Source: an uncultured Lachnospiraceae bacterium
GTDB lineage: Bacteria; Bacillota; Clostridia; Lachnospirales; Lachnospiraceae
Reading direction: 5' to 3'
Assembly: GCA_949949005.1 (NCBI GenBank)
Contig: CATLHM010000021.1
Location: 1 to 42,358, forward strand
DNA: 42,358 nt
The notes beneath the pieces are model-generated. The model ran no database searches, was not told the DNA's origin, and saw only the letters and a list, made by a program, of their open reading frames with translations. The position numbers were made by a program, and so were the translations under genes. Shown here in pieces: positions 24,739-33,035 of the stretch. The number at the start of each line of letters is the position of its first letter. The stretch's first letter is position 1.

Positions 24739-26032
24739 GGTGAAGTACTACAAGGACTACAGGCATAATTACCTTATTCTAAAGGATAATGGCTGTCTGT
24801 CAGAAAATGTCTACCAGAGAAAGATGGTGACAGAGAATAAGATTAAGGGGCTGCTGAGCAGTCAGGAGAGGTTCATCAACGGGGAGATTCTGTTGTACTA
24901 TGAAATTACTTCGAGACAGAGCCTTTTCAGTATCTATGACGGAAGGAGTATCGGCATGGAGCAACTAAAAAAATTTTTTCTCCAGCTTAAGCTGGTCAAT
25001 GATTCCTTGCAAAAGTTCTTGCTTGATGCAAGCTGCCTGATTCTTCAACCGGAATATATTTTTCAGGATATTGAGACGGGGGAATATTTCTTTTTGTATT
25101 ATCCTGACCCGGAGGAGGGAAGCTTTTCACAGCTTTTGGACTTTTTTATGGACAGGGTGGATAATGAGGATGCAGATGCGGTGGAAACAGTATATAAGAT
25201 CGCGGATCTGGTGGGGCGGGAACAATTTGTCCTGGATGAAGTGCTCAAATGGTTTCAGGATGATGTGGCAGCAGGGAGCAAGAAACAAAAGCAGGAAAAT
25301 CCTTATGCAAATGCCGAAAAAGAAGAGAGGATGTTTTTAAACAGCGAAGGAGAAGATGAGGCGGAAACCGAAGAGCTGAATGCCGTGGGGCGAGAAGAGG
25401 AAAAGGGACGAAGGGATAAGGCGAAAATCGTGAGGAAGGTGGTGCCGGTCTGGGGAACATGCCTGGCAGGAGCCTGTCTTTTGTTATATGCTAAAATATC
25501 CTATCAACTTTCCTACCAGGAGGAAATCTATCTGATTGTTGGACTGGCCGGTTTAGGGGTTCTGATGGCAGGATCGGTTTGGTGGTTTATTTACACCTAT
25601 TTTTTTCAAAAGACCGATCAAGAGCAGGGGGTGAAGAAGGAGGGGGAGAGAAGACAGTACATAGCTACCTGCGAAAACGAGATTCCCCTGCCGTCGTCAG
25701 AGGCGGGGGATACGGTTTATATTCCGTGGACGGAAAACTGCGAAAATAAATTATACAGTATGGACAAGAAAAATAAATGCCATATTGATCTTGGGAAACT
25801 GCCCCTAACGGTAGGAAAGCTTGCGGGAGCTGTAGACATGGTGATTAGCGAAAAAAGTATCAGCCGTATGCATGCAAAATTTTCCAGAACAGGGAATCAT
25901 ATTTATGTTACAGATCTTAATTCAACCAATGGAACCTTTAAGAATGGAATGCGGCTGATACCTAATGCCTCGGAGATGATTGAGCCGGGCGATGAAATTC
26001 GCCTGGGAAAGATAAAATTTATTTACAGATGA
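24731..26032 (+). CDS. Membrane protein with N-terminal DUF6382-like domain and C-terminal FHA domain
   Basis: A 433-residue protein at the end of the Tad operon. Residues about 1-185 are a DUF6382-like cytosolic domain (NYLILKDNGCLSENVYQRKM). Two membrane helices lie near 243-262 and 268-292. The C-terminal 90 residues are an FHA domain: LTVGKLAGAVDMVISEKSIS, RMHAKFSRTGNHIYVTDLNS and TNGTFKNGMRL, including Arg/Ser/His and the Asn of the STNGT loop that read phosphothreonine. It would link pilus assembly to Ser/Thr kinase signals; such a link is inference. Confidence 0.8.
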   Translation: MLEVKYYKDYRHNYLILKDNGCLSENVYQRKMVTENKIKGLLSSQERFINGEILLYYEITSRQSLFSIYDGRSIGMEQLKKFFLQLKLVNDSLQKFLLDASCLILQPEYIFQDIETGEYFFLYYPDPEEGSFSQLLDFFMDRVDNEDADAVETVYKIADLVGREQFVLDEVLKWFQDDVAAGSKKQKQENPYANAEKEERMFLNSEGEDEAETEELNAVGREEEKGRRDKAKIVRKVVPVWGTCLAGACLLLYAKISYQLSYQEEIYLIVGLAGLGVLMAGSVWWFIYTYFFQKTDQEQGVKKEGERRQYIATCENEIPLPSSEAGDTVYIPWTENCENKLYSMDKKNKCHIDLGKLPLTVGKLAGAVDMVISEKSISRMHAKFSRTGNHIYVTDLNSTNGTFKNGMRLIPNASEMIEPGDEIRLGKIKFIYR

Positions 26033-26038
26033 CGGAAA

Positions 26039-26080
26039 CCGCCTTATACTAAGTACAGTATGCAGCTTAGTGAAAGGCGG
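26039..26080. promoter_or_regulatory. Large inverted repeat before the flavoprotein gene, covering its ribosome binding site
   Basis: Nested arms: CCGCCTT (26039-26045) with AAGGCGG (26074-26080), and ACTAAG (26048-26053) with CTTAGT (26066-26071); loop 12 bases. The right outer arm contains the ribosome binding site of the gene at 26087. It has no long T-run, so it may be a translational control hairpin, an operator, or the end of the Tad transcript. Confidence 0.65.
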
Positions 26081-26086
26081 GACAGT

Positions 26087-27088
26087 ATGAAAATAAATAT
26101 CTATTACGGTGGCAGGGGGCTCATGGACGATCCCACTTTGTATGTGATTAACAGAGTGCAAATGGTTTTGGAGGAGCTCCATGTTACGGTTGAGAGGTTT
26201 AATCTTTATGAACTGAAAAACAGAATTACTACGCTGCCCCAGACGATCAAAACAGCGGATGGTATTATATTGGCGTCTACGGTGGAATGGTTTGGAATCG
26301 GCGGCTATATGTATCAGTTTCTTGACGCCTGTTGGCTTTATGGGGATAAAGAGAAAATCGCGGCAACCTATATGTGTCCGATTGTTATGTCCACCACCTA
26401 TGGGGAGGGGGAGGGTAATCTGGCGCTGACCAGCGCCTGGGAAATTTTGGGAGGACTTCCATGCAGCGGTATCTGCGGTTATATTGCAGACCCTTCCATT
26501 TTTGAGAACAATGAGGAGTATATCAAAATCATAGAAAAAATGGCGGAGAATATGTACCGTACAATCAATCAAAAAATGGTGCGTCTGCCGGCCAGCAATC
26601 AGGCGGTAAAACAAAAGATCGCGATCACCAAGAACACCGATCTCACTCCCCAGGAATCCGAGCAGTTATCCCAGTACGCCTCCGACGACGGGTATGTGAG
26701 AAGGCAGAAGGAGGATATCCAGGAGCTGACCAGCCTGTTCCGGGATCTAATGGGAGATGCGCAGCAGGAAGAGCGGGAGGAGGATTTTGTCAGGGAATTC
26801 CGGGAGCATTTCGTACCTCAGGCCGGGTTCAAGGCGGTTTACAGGATCTTGGTGGAGGGAAAGAAGAAGCCTTTTATCATAGAAGTGGATGGGGCAGGCC
26901 TGAATTGTTATTATGGGAACGCAGAGAGCCCGGATGTGGAAATGCAGATAAGCAGAGAGAGCATGGATGATGTTCTGTTCGCCAGAATGACTTTTCAGAG
27001 GGCATTTATGAGCGGTGCCATGAAGATGAAAGGGGATTTCAGGGTGCTCCGCACGCTTGATCAAATATTTGACTTCTCAAAAAAATAG
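26087..27088 (+). CDS. Flavodoxin-like reductase fused to an SCP2 sterol-carrier-like domain
   Basis: A 333-residue cytosolic protein. The N-terminal 170 residues resemble NADPH-dependent FMN reductases/iron-sulfur flavoprotein-type flavodoxins (KINIYYGGRGLMDDPTLYVI; ADGIILASTVEWFGIGGYMY; MCPIVMSTTYGEGEGNLALT). The C-terminal 100 residues (AGFKAVYRILVEGKKKPFII ... FMSGAMKMKGDFRVLRTL) match the SCP2 fold, a hydrophobic-ligand pocket. The start at 26087 follows AAGGCGGG. It is likely to be co-transcribed with the HIT gene 11 bases downstream. The substrate is unknown. Confidence 0.78.
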   Translation: MKINIYYGGRGLMDDPTLYVINRVQMVLEELHVTVERFNLYELKNRITTLPQTIKTADGIILASTVEWFGIGGYMYQFLDACWLYGDKEKIAATYMCPIVMSTTYGEGEGNLALTSAWEILGGLPCSGICGYIADPSIFENNEEYIKIIEKMAENMYRTINQKMVRLPASNQAVKQKIAITKNTDLTPQESEQLSQYASDDGYVRRQKEDIQELTSLFRDLMGDAQQEEREEDFVREFREHFVPQAGFKAVYRILVEGKKKPFIIEVDGAGLNCYYGNAESPDVEMQISRESMDDVLFARMTFQRAFMSGAMKMKGDFRVLRTLDQIFDFSKK

Positions 27089-27099
27089 GAGGGACAAAA

Positions 27100-27510
27100 A
27101 TGAAGCAGGATAATTGTATTTTTTGTAAAATTATTGCAGGAGAAATTCCGTCGCATACGTTATATGAGGATGAGCAGTTTAAGGTGATTCTTGATGTAAA
27201 TCCGGCGACGAAGGGACATGCTCTTATTCTTCCGAAGGAGCATTTTGCGAATCTCTACGAGCTGCCGGAGGAGACGGCGGCAGACGCCATGAGGCTGGCA
27301 AAAAGGATGATGAAGAAGATGACAGAGAAGTTAGACTGCGACGGTTTTAATATCGTACAGAATAACGGAGAGGTTGCGGGACAGACCGTATTTCATTTTC
27401 ATATGCATCTCATACCGCGCTATAAGAATGACGGGGAAATCCTGAAATATATTGCCGGGGAGCCCGACCAGGAGGAACTGGCGCGCATTAAGAAGATGCT
27501 TACGGAGTAA
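27100..27510 (+). CDS. HIT family nucleotide-binding protein (HinT-like)
   Basis: A 136-residue protein with the complete HIT motif HFHMHLIPRY near residues 98-107 (His-x-His-x-His), and an N-terminal CIFCKIIAGEIPSHTLYED typical of HinT-type hydrolases that act on nucleoside phosphoramidates such as AMP-lysine. The two N-terminal Cys (CxxC) may bind zinc, together with a His. Full length. It lies between the flavoprotein and the fumarate hydratase genes with small gaps. Confidence 0.95.
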   Translation: MKQDNCIFCKIIAGEIPSHTLYEDEQFKVILDVNPATKGHALILPKEHFANLYELPEETAADAMRLAKRMMKKMTEKLDCDGFNIVQNNGEVAGQTVFHFHMHLIPRYKNDGEILKYIAGEPDQEELARIKKMLTE

Positions 27511-27533
27511 GGCTTTGCGGAGAACGACTTACC

Positions 27534-28376
27534 ATGAGAATAATCAGAGTTGAGGAAATTGTCAGAAATATCAAGGAAATGTGTATTGAGGCCAATCATT
27601 ATCTGACAGAGGATATGAAGCTGGCCCTGAAAGAAGCGGAGAAGAAAGAGAAATCACCCTTAGGAAAGCAGATTTTGCACCAGTTGGAGGATAATCTGCA
27701 AATTGCTGCCCAGGATATGATACCGATCTGCCAGGACACGGGGATGGCCGTGATCTTTATGGAGATCGGACAGGATGTCCATGTGGAAGGGGGGCTCCTT
27801 ACGGATGCCGTGAATGAAGGAGTCAGGCAGGGATACAGGGAAGGGTATCTGCGCAAATCCGTGGTAGCAGATCCGGTGCTTCGGGAAAATACAAAGGACA
27901 ATACTCCTGCGGTGATCCATTATGACATTGTGGAGGGGGAGCAGATCCGGATCACGGTGGCCCCTAAAGGGTTTGGCAGTGAAAACATGAGCCGTGTATT
28001 TATGCTGAAACCGGCGGACGGCGTGGAAGGAATCAAAAATGCCGTTCTCGAGGCCGTGAGGGAGGCCGGACCCAATGCCTGCCCTCCCGTTGTGGTTGGG
28101 GTCGGAATAGGAGGCACCTTTGAAAAGTGTGCTTTATTAGCCAAGAAGGCTCTCACAAGACCGGTGGGTGAGCGCTCCAAGCTGCCCTATGTCAGAGAAA
28201 TGGAGGAGGAGCTGCTTGAGAAGATCAACCAGTCGGGAATTGGCCCTGGGGGATTGGGAGGAAGCACCACAGCGCTGGCGGTGAACATCAATACTTACCC
28301 CACACATATAGCAGGCCTTCCGGTGGCGGTGAATATGTGCTGTCATGTAAACCGGCATTGTGTCAGGGTGCTTTGA
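27534..28376 (+). CDS. Fumarate hydratase class I, alpha subunit
   Basis: A 280-residue protein, the N-terminal half of oxygen-sensitive class I fumarase, which converts fumarate and malate. Motifs: PICQDTGMAVIFMEIG (Cys66), EAGPNACPPVVVGVGIGGT (Cys183) and GTFEKCALLAKKAL (Cys199), the three ligands expected for the [4Fe-4S] cluster. The beta subunit follows directly. Two-subunit class I enzymes are usual in anaerobes. A tartrate dehydratase of the same family cannot be excluded. Confidence 0.9.
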   Translation: MRIIRVEEIVRNIKEMCIEANHYLTEDMKLALKEAEKKEKSPLGKQILHQLEDNLQIAAQDMIPICQDTGMAVIFMEIGQDVHVEGGLLTDAVNEGVRQGYREGYLRKSVVADPVLRENTKDNTPAVIHYDIVEGEQIRITVAPKGFGSENMSRVFMLKPADGVEGIKNAVLEAVREAGPNACPPVVVGVGIGGTFEKCALLAKKALTRPVGERSKLPYVREMEEELLEKINQSGIGPGGLGGSTTALAVNINTYPTHIAGLPVAVNMCCHVNRHCVRVL

Positions 28377-28392
28377 TTACAGGGAGAAGATT

Positions 28393-28944
28393 ATGGCAGA
28401 GAAACAGATTACGGTACCTTATGATGAGAAGACGGCAAGGGATCTGCACTGTGGTGATTATGTGTACCTTACGGGAACCATTTATACGGCGCGGGATGCC
28501 GCGCACAAAAGGATGTATGAAGCTTTGGCAGAAGGAAATGGCCTTCCTTTTGACATAGAAGGTCAGGTGATTTACTATATGGGGCCGTCGCCTGCAAGAG
28601 AGGGACGTGCAATCGGTTCCGCCGGACCTACGACGGCCAGCAGGATGGACAAATATACACCGTCCCTGTTAGACCTTGGGCTTAAGGGAATGATCGGAAA
28701 GGGAAAAAGAGCAGAGGCCGTGCGGGAAGCGATCGTGCGCAATGGAGCGGTGTACTTTGCGGCGGTGGGAGGCGCAGGAGCCCTGCTCTCTAAAGCTATC
28801 GTCAGCTCTGAGGTGATCGCCTACGATGATTTGGGGACGGAGGCCATACGAAAGCTGGAGGTGAAAGATTTTCCGGTCATTGTGGTTATTGACGGGGAAG
28901 GGAATAATCTTTATGAAAGGGCGATAGAGGCGTACAGAGTATAA
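28393..28944 (+). CDS. Fumarate hydratase class I, beta subunit
   Basis: A 183-residue protein, the C-terminal half of class I fumarase. The start at 28393 follows AGGGAGAAG. Motifs: LHCGDYVYLTGTIYTARDAA, IYYMGPSPAREGRAIGSAGP, GPTTASRMDKYTP and GAVYFAAVGGAGALLS, all typical of FumA C-terminal domain swivelling subunits. It completes the active site with the alpha subunit 16 bases upstream. Confidence 0.9.
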   Translation: MAEKQITVPYDEKTARDLHCGDYVYLTGTIYTARDAAHKRMYEALAEGNGLPFDIEGQVIYYMGPSPAREGRAIGSAGPTTASRMDKYTPSLLDLGLKGMIGKGKRAEAVREAIVRNGAVYFAAVGGAGALLSKAIVSSEVIAYDDLGTEAIRKLEVKDFPVIVVIDGEGNNLYERAIEAYRV

Positions 28945-28968
28945 TCTGTGAAAAGCGGTAAAATTAAT

Positions 28969-29121
28969 TGCCGTTTACCATAGACCCTCCGGGGATGCAC
29001 AGGCATAGGTAGGGTGAAAGCAGAGATTTCACCATCTATTTGTACGCCCGCTAAGGCGGGCAGATAGGAGTTAGTTTGGAAAAGGCAGATAGCCGGAGTC
29101 GGCGGATATCTGCCTTTTTTT
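28969..29121 (+). ncRNA. Candidate structured leader RNA/attenuator or small RNA
   Basis: The 291-base gap after the fumarase genes is not coding. It holds hairpins GGTGAAA/TTTCACC (29013-29019/29027-29033) and GCCCGC/GCGGGC (29046-29051/29056-29061), flanked by arms that can pair imperfectly (28969-28990 with 29067-29087). The right arm overlaps the 5' arm of a terminator, so the two folds exclude each other. That is the logic of an attenuator for the sigma gene at 29236. It matches no riboswitch class I know. Confidence 0.45.
29081..29121 (+). terminator. Intrinsic terminator upstream of the sigma factor gene
   Basis: An 11-bp perfect stem (AAAGGCAGATA, 29081-29091, with TATCTGCCTTT, 29107-29117), a 15-base loop that can itself pair GCCG/CGGC, and a run of seven T (29115-29121). 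It ends transcription from upstream, perhaps conditionally. Confidence 0.88.
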
Positions 29122-29235
29122 GCAGGCCCATGCAACAGAAATCTTGATTAATTTTCAACACTTCGCCACTCTCAAACGTTATATATACGAAGGCACAAGA
29201 AACCGGGATTTTGGAGAAAGGTTTGGGGAGCGTCA

Positions 29236-29762
29236 TGATTGACGAATTGTATAAGGCCCTCTATCAGGAGTTGACAAAATGGTGCGTTTCCATGACAGGG
29301 AACAGGACGCTTGCGGAAGACTTGGTGCAGGAGGCATTTTTACGCGCGCTGATCAATGCCGAACTGCTTAAGGAGCTTGACCTGAGCCGCAGGAGGGCTT
29401 GGATGTATCGCACCATTAAAAATCTTTACATTGATAAAAAGCGCAGGGAAGCTTTCGAGACGGTCATGGATGAACTGCCGGAAGAAGGAAGCACCGAGGC
29501 ACAGTATGTACAGATTGATGATGCGCTCCTGCTATCCCTCCTTACCGAGGACGAAAAAAGCCTTTTTGTCCTGCGGTATCTGGAGGGCTACAATTCGGCA
29601 GAGCTGGGAAAGCTCTTTGGCCTGCCTGCGGGAACCGTAAGATCCAAATTGTCCGGGGCCAGGAAGCACTTGCGGCAGATGCTCGAGGAAAACAGCCGTC
29701 AGGATAAGAAGGCAGGCAGAGCTAATGCCGCAGCAGAGGGTTATAATGAGAGGAAAGGGTGA
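29236..29762 (+). CDS. RNA polymerase sigma factor, ECF-like sigma-70 family
   Basis: A 175-residue protein; the start at 29236 follows GGGGAG. Region 2 is seen in TLAEDLVQEAFLRALINAEL with RRRAWMYRTIKNLYIDKKRR (regions 2.2-2.4), and region 4 in LFVLRYLEGYNSAELGKLFG with LPAGTVRSKLSGARKHLRQM (helix-turn-helix binding the -35). It lacks regions 1 and 3, as in extracytoplasmic-function factors. No anti-sigma with a membrane helix is adjacent; the next gene, 4 bases away, is a soluble repeat protein that may act as its partner. Confidence 0.9.
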
Positions 29763-29766
29763 TATT

Positions 29767-30987
29767 ATGTTTGAGAAGAAAAATCTTATTGTGAACTGTG
29801 ATGTGTGTGATGCAAGAAAGGTACAGGAGGAGGGAATGTCAGGCTATGAACGGATTATCCTGAACACAGATTTCCTTCTGGTGGATGAACGCAGCAGAGG
29901 CATACTGAATAACCTTCCCATGGTATGCAATGCGGACGAGACATTGGAAGTGGAGGGGGAGGTATCGGTGATCAGTGTTAACGGCGATTATGAGATCAGC
30001 GGCAATACCCTGCTGGGAGATCAGGCCGTAATCTGTGTCAATGGAGATCTCACTGTTCGCCTTGGTACGGAGAAGGTTCTGGAAAAAATTTTGAGGATAT
30101 GTGTCAACGGCAGCGCCAAATACCCTGAAAGCATGGGGCCGTATATGAATAGACTGACAGTTAACGGTTCCGTGCAGTGTATTCCGGATGGGTGTATCGA
30201 ATTAAAGCCAGTGTATACAATCGACAAGTATTTTCCTCTGCGTGCAAGACCGGACGGGGTTTATTATGTAGATGAAAAGGTGATGCTTACAGATTTGGAT
30301 GTGGATCTGGAAGCGCTTGCGGCAAAGAATGTGCGGTTCGTGACAAAACATTTCATGGTAAGAGAAGAGCTGGTTCCTCAGTCGATCGCCATGTTTGATG
30401 AGAGCGTGGAGCTGCATGTAGTGCCTGCGGGATTTGCATTTGTGGACGGAGATGCGCAGTTGGATGAAACACTGGTACGGACTTATGGGAAACGCTTGTA
30501 TATTGACGGGAATCTTACCTTGAAGGACGGCAGCGAAAGGTGCTTTGACGGATTGGAAAAGCTCTGTGTCAACGGCGATGTACGCCTGTTAAAAAGGCAG
30601 GCCGAGGCTTTTGCCAGGGTGGATGCGGTTTATGGAAAGCTGGTTTTTGTGAAAGGCAGATATATAGAAAACAGTGCGGCAATGACCGTGGATAAGGCTT
30701 TGCTGGAAGCCTCCTCGGACGGGCTGGAGATCGGAAACTGCGCAATCCTGAAAGTGAAAGACGACGTGGAGCCGGAACTGATTTTAGACAGGCTTTACAT
30801 CAGAAACTGTGCCCATATTCGCTGCAATCCGGAGCAGAAAAGCTCGCTTCAATTGGTATGTGGTAATGTGGCCAAGATCAGCGACGGGGAAAAGGACGGA
30901 GAGGATGCGGAAGAGGGCGGCATTCTGGGAATGTTAAAGAAGGCTTTGGACAGTAAGGTAGTCAATGCAGATACCTATATTTTGTAA
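29767..30987 (+). CDS. Repeat-rich, beta-solenoid-like protein paired with the sigma factor
   Basis: A 406-residue soluble protein without signal or membrane segment, 4 bases after the sigma gene and so likely co-translated. It has a Cys pair at the N-terminus (NCDVCDARK) and many short strand repeats centred on V(N)GD (SVISVNGDYEISGNTL, AVICVNGDLTVRLG, LCVNGDVRLL), suggesting a beta-solenoid like polymer-forming/bactofilin-type proteins. I do not recognise a named family. A role as sensor or anti-sigma is inference from gene pairing only. Confidence 0.6.
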   Translation: MFEKKNLIVNCDVCDARKVQEEGMSGYERIILNTDFLLVDERSRGILNNLPMVCNADETLEVEGEVSVISVNGDYEISGNTLLGDQAVICVNGDLTVRLGTEKVLEKILRICVNGSAKYPESMGPYMNRLTVNGSVQCIPDGCIELKPVYTIDKYFPLRARPDGVYYVDEKVMLTDLDVDLEALAAKNVRFVTKHFMVREELVPQSIAMFDESVELHVVPAGFAFVDGDAQLDETLVRTYGKRLYIDGNLTLKDGSERCFDGLEKLCVNGDVRLLKRQAEAFARVDAVYGKLVFVKGRYIENSAAMTVDKALLEASSDGLEIGNCAILKVKDDVEPELILDRLYIRNCAHIRCNPEQKSSLQLVCGNVAKISDGEKDGEDAEEGGILGMLKKALDSKVVNADTYIL

Positions 30988-30991
30988 AATG

Positions 30992-31028
30992 ATCCGCAGG
31001 ATGGGAAATGATCTGTCCTGCGGATTTT
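30992..31028 (+). terminator. Intrinsic terminator after the sigma-factor operon
   Basis: A 10-bp perfect stem (ATCCGCAGGA, 30992-31001, with TCCTGCGGAT, 31016-31025) and TTTT at its end, 5 bases after the stop codon. The short T-run makes it weaker than the others. Confidence 0.8.
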
Positions 31029-31067
31029 AAGGTTATGCAAAAATACTTTTAAAAAATGTAAAAAGGA

Positions 31068-31076
31068 TGGTATGAT
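31068..31076 (+). promoter_or_regulatory. Candidate extended -10 promoter for the ArsR-type gene
   Basis: TGG followed by TATGAT at 31071-31076, an extended -10 element, in an A/T-rich stretch after the terminator and about 69 bases before the ATG. No good -35 is visible, which is usual for extended -10 promoters. Confidence 0.5.
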
Positions 31077-31144
31077 AGTAAATAGATGAAAAGGAGACTG
31101 TCGTTTGGTTAGGGTGTGGAAATCTGAAGAGCGGGGAAGGCAAT

Positions 31145-32074
31145 ATGCTGTATATCAAAGATCTGGAAGAGGGAGTGGAGCTGTTTAAGGCGTTAGGCTC
31201 AGAATTGCGGGTTACTATAATCCGGCTGCTGCTGGAAAATGGGGAAATGAATATGAATGAAATTGCCTGTAGCCTGAATATTACAAACGGTGCGCTTACC
31301 AGTCATATCAAGAAGCTGGAGGATGTGGGGTTGATTCAGGTGAATGTTGATTTTGCCGGACACGGAAATCAGAAGGTCTGCCGGGTGAAACAGGAGCGGC
31401 TTCTGGTGGATATTGTCCCTGCGAAGGAGTATGGCAAGGCAGGGTTTTATGAGGCAGAAATACCTGTGGGGCAGTATGGCCGCTTTGAGGTATATCCCAC
31501 CTGCGGAATCTCCACCACTACGAAGCTGATCGGGGAAGTGGATGATCCCAGGTATTTTGCCCATCCTGACCGGGTAGATGCGGGGATATTGTGGTTTGCT
31601 AAGGGATATGTGGAATATTTAATTCCCAATGTGCTGCCTGCCGCGCAGAAAATCGACGAGATCAGCTTTTCTATGGAGCTGTCCAGCGAGGCTCCCGGAG
31701 TCAATAGCGACTGGCCGTCGGACATATCCTTCAGTTTGAATGATGTGCCTATAGGGATGTGGACGTCCCCCGGAGACTTTGGCGACGTGCGGGGGATTTA
31801 TACCCCGGACTGGTGGTTTGCCAAGTGGAATCAGTACGGATTGCTGAAAATGCTCGTCATTAACCGGCAGGGAACCTTTATAGACGGACTGAAAATATCG
31901 GACGTTTCGCTGGAGCACTTTGGGCTGGATTATAAGAGCACCATCCGTCTCAAACTGGAAGTCCGGGAGGATGCGGAGCATGTGGGCGGGATGACTTTGT
32001 TTGGAAAGGGGTTCGGCAATTACGGGCAGGGAATCGGGGTGCGGATGCGGTATAGTGGGATGGAGACGGTTTGA
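31145..32074 (+). CDS. ArsR-family transcription regulator with large C-terminal domain
   Basis: A 309-residue protein. Residues about 8-85 form a winged helix-turn-helix (LFKALGSELRVTIIRLLLEN, MNEIACSLNITNGALTSHIK, KLEDVGLIQVNVDFAG), the ArsR type. There is no CxC metal site. The remaining 220 residues are beta-rich, with Trp-rich text (GIYTPDWWFAKWNQYG), perhaps a jelly-roll sugar- or ligand-binding domain. Such long ArsR-like regulators occur in Clostridia beside transport or carbohydrate genes, but no such partner is adjacent here. Effector unknown. Confidence 0.78.
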   Translation: MLYIKDLEEGVELFKALGSELRVTIIRLLLENGEMNMNEIACSLNITNGALTSHIKKLEDVGLIQVNVDFAGHGNQKVCRVKQERLLVDIVPAKEYGKAGFYEAEIPVGQYGRFEVYPTCGISTTTKLIGEVDDPRYFAHPDRVDAGILWFAKGYVEYLIPNVLPAAQKIDEISFSMELSSEAPGVNSDWPSDISFSLNDVPIGMWTSPGDFGDVRGIYTPDWWFAKWNQYGLLKMLVINRQGTFIDGLKISDVSLEHFGLDYKSTIRLKLEVREDAEHVGGMTLFGKGFGNYGQGIGVRMRYSGMETV

Positions 32075-32180
32075 AGCAGTTTACGGCAAAGGGGTTGTTT
32101 CATTACTTTGGGAATGATAAATTTAAAATTTAACGGAAAGAACCCCAAATGCAAATTGATATATACGGAGGCGACAAATC

Positions 32181-32936
32181 ATGGAACTTGTAAAACTGAC
32201 ACACGAAAATATGGAAAAGGAGCATATCTGCTGCGCCATCTCCAATAACAAGGATATTCAGGTCATGTCCAAAAAGAGCTGGCTTAGGGAGCGTCTGGAT
32301 GAGGGGCTTGTATTTTTAAAGGGAAATGTCCGGGGAAAATGTTTCATTGAGTATATCCCTGCGGAATATGCATGGGCGCCCATCCAGGCGGAGGGCTACA
32401 TGTACATTGATTGTCTGTGGGTATCCGGGCAGTTCAAAGGGCATGGATACTCGAATCTCCTGCTGGAGGCGTGCATCCGTGACAGTAAAGAGAAAGGAAA
32501 AAAGGGGCTTGTGGTCTTGTCCTCCAAAAAGAAAATGGGATTCCTCTCAGATCCGAAGTATATGGAACATAAGGGGTTTCGGACGGCAGATACGGCAGAG
32601 CCTTATTTTGAACTGATGTATTTGCCTTTTGAGGAAACCGTCCCGCTTCCCTGTTTCCGGGATACTGTGGGCAGGCATGAAGATATGCCGGAGGGATTTG
32701 TGCTGTATTACACGAACCAATGCCCTTTTACAGCCAAGTATGTACCGATTCTGGAGGAGATGGCAAAGACCAGAAATGCGGTGTTTCGCTCTGTCCATAT
32801 CCAGACCAGAGAGGATGCACAGAATGCACCCTCGCCTTTTACCACCTTTTCCCTTTTCTATGACAAAGAGTTGGTGACCCATGAAATTCTGTCGGAGAAA
32901 AAATTTTATAAGATTTTAGTGGACAAGGGGCTGTAA
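32181..32936 (+). CDS. GNAT acetyltransferase with C-terminal YoaP-like domain
   Basis: A 251-residue protein with a GGAGG site. Residues about 30-145 form the GNAT fold (MYIDCLWVSGQFKGHGYSNL is the acetyl-CoA-binding Q/RxxGxG/A-like motif, LLLEACIRDSKEKGKKGLVV). The C-terminal half fits the YoaP thioredoxin-like domain, with TNQCPFTAKYVPILEEMAKT and LFYDKELVTHEILSEKKFYK. The pair is a known family in Firmicutes. The acyl acceptor is unknown. Confidence 0.85.
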   Translation: MELVKLTHENMEKEHICCAISNNKDIQVMSKKSWLRERLDEGLVFLKGNVRGKCFIEYIPAEYAWAPIQAEGYMYIDCLWVSGQFKGHGYSNLLLEACIRDSKEKGKKGLVVLSSKKKMGFLSDPKYMEHKGFRTADTAEPYFELMYLPFEETVPLPCFRDTVGRHEDMPEGFVLYYTNQCPFTAKYVPILEEMAKTRNAVFRSVHIQTREDAQNAPSPFTTFSLFYDKELVTHEILSEKKFYKILVDKGL

Positions 32937-32960
32937 AACGAAAGGAAGGAGGCATAGATA

Positions 32961-33035
32961 ATGTTCTGCGACCGTGATCTGGAGCAGACATTAAACGGTG
33001 GAAGGAATAGAAAAGGATCAGGAGATTTGCTATGA
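32961..33035 (+). CDS. Short leader ORF coupled to the sirtuin gene
   Basis: A 24-codon frame (MFCDRDLEQTLNGGRN at the start) behind AAGGAAGGAGG, stronger than the site of the sirtuin itself. Its TGA overlaps the sirtuin ATG (ATGATG), so it would couple translation. It may be a leader peptide or a remnant of a lost gene; no family is recognised. Confidence 0.4.
   Translation: MFCDRDLEQTLNGGRNRKGSGDLL

Noticed and set aside
28969..29121. TPP, FMN, cobalamin, glycine, THF or c-di-GMP riboswitch
   Set aside because: None of the conserved core sequences of these classes, as far as I remember them, is present.
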